From: T3SED10-47 sp046483725
GTDB taxonomy: Bacteria > Bipolaricaulota > Bipolaricaulia > Bipolaricaulales > Bipolaricaulaceae
DNA: 13,270 bases
NCBI GenBank assembly: GCA_046483725.1
Contig: JAWOCQ010000029.1
Coordinates: 1 to 13,270 of the forward strand
Direction of reading: 5' to 3'
Shown here: positions 12,249-13,270 of the stretch, piece by piece
Position numbering within the stretch: position 1 is the stretch's first letter
How the letters are laid out: every line of letters starts with the position of its first letter
Position numbers and translations under genes: made by a program
Notes under the pieces: model-generated
The model's database searches: none
The model's input: the letters and a program-made list of their open reading frames with translations, nothing else
Told to the model about the DNA's origin: nothing

Positions 12249-13270
12249 TCAGGCTCCCTCCCACCCGGTGTGGAACCTGCCCTCCCGGTCCACCCGCTGG
12301 TAAGTGTGCGCACCGAAGTAGTCCCGCTGCGCCTGGATCAAGTTCGCCGGGAGGCGCGCGGTGCGATAGGCGTCCAGAAAGTCGAGGGCCGAGCTCATCG
12401 CCGGGACGGAAATTCCCGCCCCATGCGCTCGCGCAACCACCTCTCGCAGTAGCCTATGGTGCTCCCGCCACCGGGAGGCAAAAGGCTCTGCCACAAGTAG
12501 AAGGGGAATAGCGGGGTGCCGACTCAGCACCTCGCGGATGGGAAACAAAAGGCGCGACCGGATGATGCACCCGTCCATCCACACCCGCGCCACCTCCGGG
12601 AGGGAGAGGTCGTATCCCCGCACGGCCGAGGCATCCCGGAGTTGCCGGAGCCCCTGGGCATAGGCGACCAGTATGGTCAGATACAGGGCGCCGTACAGCG
12701 CCTCCAAGAACGCGTCCCTGTCCTTCCCCAGCTCCGGCGCCGGGCCGGGCAGAAGGTCTACGGCTGCCTCGCGCTCCTCTTTCAGGGCGGAGAGAATCCT
12801 GGCAAACACCGCCGCCCCAATGGTGGGGGCACCCGTCCCTTCGTCCAACGCCGCCTGCGTAGACCATTTTCCTGTCCCCTTCTGTTCTGCGGTGTCCAGG
12901 ATCATCTCCACCAGCGGTTCCCCGCTCTCCGGATCCACCCGACGCAGGATCTTCTCAGTTATCTCCACCAAATAACCGGATAGCTCCCCTCGGTTCCACT
13001 CCCCGAAGACCTCGGCCATCTCCGCCGCCGACATGGACAGCCCCCGCTTCATCAGGTCGTAGCTTTCGGCAAGGGCCTGCATGATGGCGTACTCTATCCC
13101 GTTGTGCACCATCTTCACGTAGTGCCCTGCCGAGCCCGGACCCAGGTAAGCGCAGCAGGGACCTTCGGGGCCTTGAGCAGCCGTGCGCAGGAGGATCTCC
13201 TCCACAGCCTCGTAGGCATCCCGGTGCCCCCCGGGCATGATCGCTGGCCCGTCCAGCGCCCCCGCTTCCC
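12249..13270 (-). CDS. gnd: 6-phosphogluconate dehydrogenase, N-terminus off window
   Basis: Minus-strand gene entering from the right edge; 339 residues are visible and the frame stays open to base 13270. Present are the second part of the NADP domain ('GPAIMPGGHRDAYE', matching the family's GPS(I/L)MPGG) and the helical catalytic domain, with 'GSAGHYVKMVHNGIEYAIMQ' holding the catalytic Lys and Glu. 'GTGKWSTQAALD' binds substrate, and the C-terminal signature is 'QRDYFGAHTYQRVD' with 'FHTGW'. The missing piece is the dinucleotide-binding Rossmann start, roughly 130 residues. The enzyme oxidatively decarboxylates 6-phosphogluconate to ribulose 5-phosphate, making NAD(P)H in the pentose phosphate pathway. 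It is convergent with the hopanoid run and so not in that operon. This is the long E. coli-type form, judging by its C-terminal tail. Confidence 0.94.
   Translation of the reverse strand, partial: EAGALDGPAIMPGGHRDAYEAVEEILLRTAAQGPEGPCCAYLGPGSAGHYVKMVHNGIEYAIMQALAESYDLMKRGLSMSAAEMAEVFGEWNRGELSGYLVEITEKILRRVDPESGEPLVEMILDTAEQKGTGKWSTQAALDEGTGAPTIGAAVFARILSALKEEREAAVDLLPGPAPELGKDRDAFLEALYGALYLTILVAYAQGLRQLRDASAVRGYDLSLPEVARVWMDGCIIRSRLLFPIREVLSRHPAIPLLLVAEPFASRWREHHRLLREVVARAHGAGISVPAMSSALDFLDAYRTARLPANLIQAQRDYFGAHTYQRVDREGRFHTGWEGA

Noticed and set aside
1..13270. Mobile element, phage or defence system
   Set aside because: No transposase, integrase, nuclease, methyltransferase or terminal repeat was found on either strand; all recognised genes are replication, tRNA-modification, regulatory or metabolic.

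Overview
The window is bacterial, GC-rich and densely packed. It has Shine-Dalgarno sites, a clamp-loader delta-prime subunit, NarL-type two-component proteins and a hopanoid lipid pathway. The lineage cannot be fixed from this sequence. No insertion sequence, phage gene, CRISPR array, rRNA or tRNA is visible, so it reads as ordinary chromosome.

Layout. (1) Bases 1-754, minus strand: the N-terminal part of a DNA polymerase III delta-prime (HolB-like) gene that runs off the left edge. (2) Bases 755-901: an AT-richer divergent intergenic region with a good promoter candidate. (3) Bases 902-2118, plus strand: a 63-residue ribbon-helix-helix regulator, then a queuosine salvage glycosylase (Qng1/DUF2419 family). 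(4) Bases 2200-12205, plus strand: twelve genes, nearly all overlapping by 4 or 8 bases or separated by one base; the only real gap is 48 bases between the two response regulators. In order: an unrecognised 69-residue protein, a six-TM histidine kinase, two NarL-family response regulators, a short-chain isoprenyl diphosphate synthase, HpnH, an HpnG-like nucleosidase, IspG, squalene-hopene cyclase, IspH, a YjbQ-family protein and a cysteine-rich DUF116 protein. (5) Bases 12249-13270, minus strand and convergent: 6-phosphogluconate dehydrogenase, with its N-terminus beyond the right edge.

How the genes fit together. IspG and IspH are the last two, iron-sulfur steps of the MEP pathway and supply IPP/DMAPP. 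The prenyl synthase condenses these to a C15 or C20 diphosphate. Squalene is presumably made by enzymes encoded elsewhere, since no hpnC/D/E or squalene synthase gene is present. The cyclase makes diploptene/hopene, HpnH adds a 5'-deoxyadenosyl group from SAM, and the HpnG-like enzyme removes adenine to start the C35 bacteriohopanepolyol side chain. The kinase and two regulators at the head of the same gene run suggest that extended hopanoid synthesis answers to a membrane or envelope signal. YjbQ and DUF116 at the end are not classical hopanoid genes; their role here is open.

Most notable points: the merged sensor + MEP-terminal + hopanoid gene run, four tandem 7-base repeats inside the 5' end of the cyclase gene (able to shift frame if they slip), the uncharacterised small protein coupled to the kinase, and the YjbQ-DUF116 tail.
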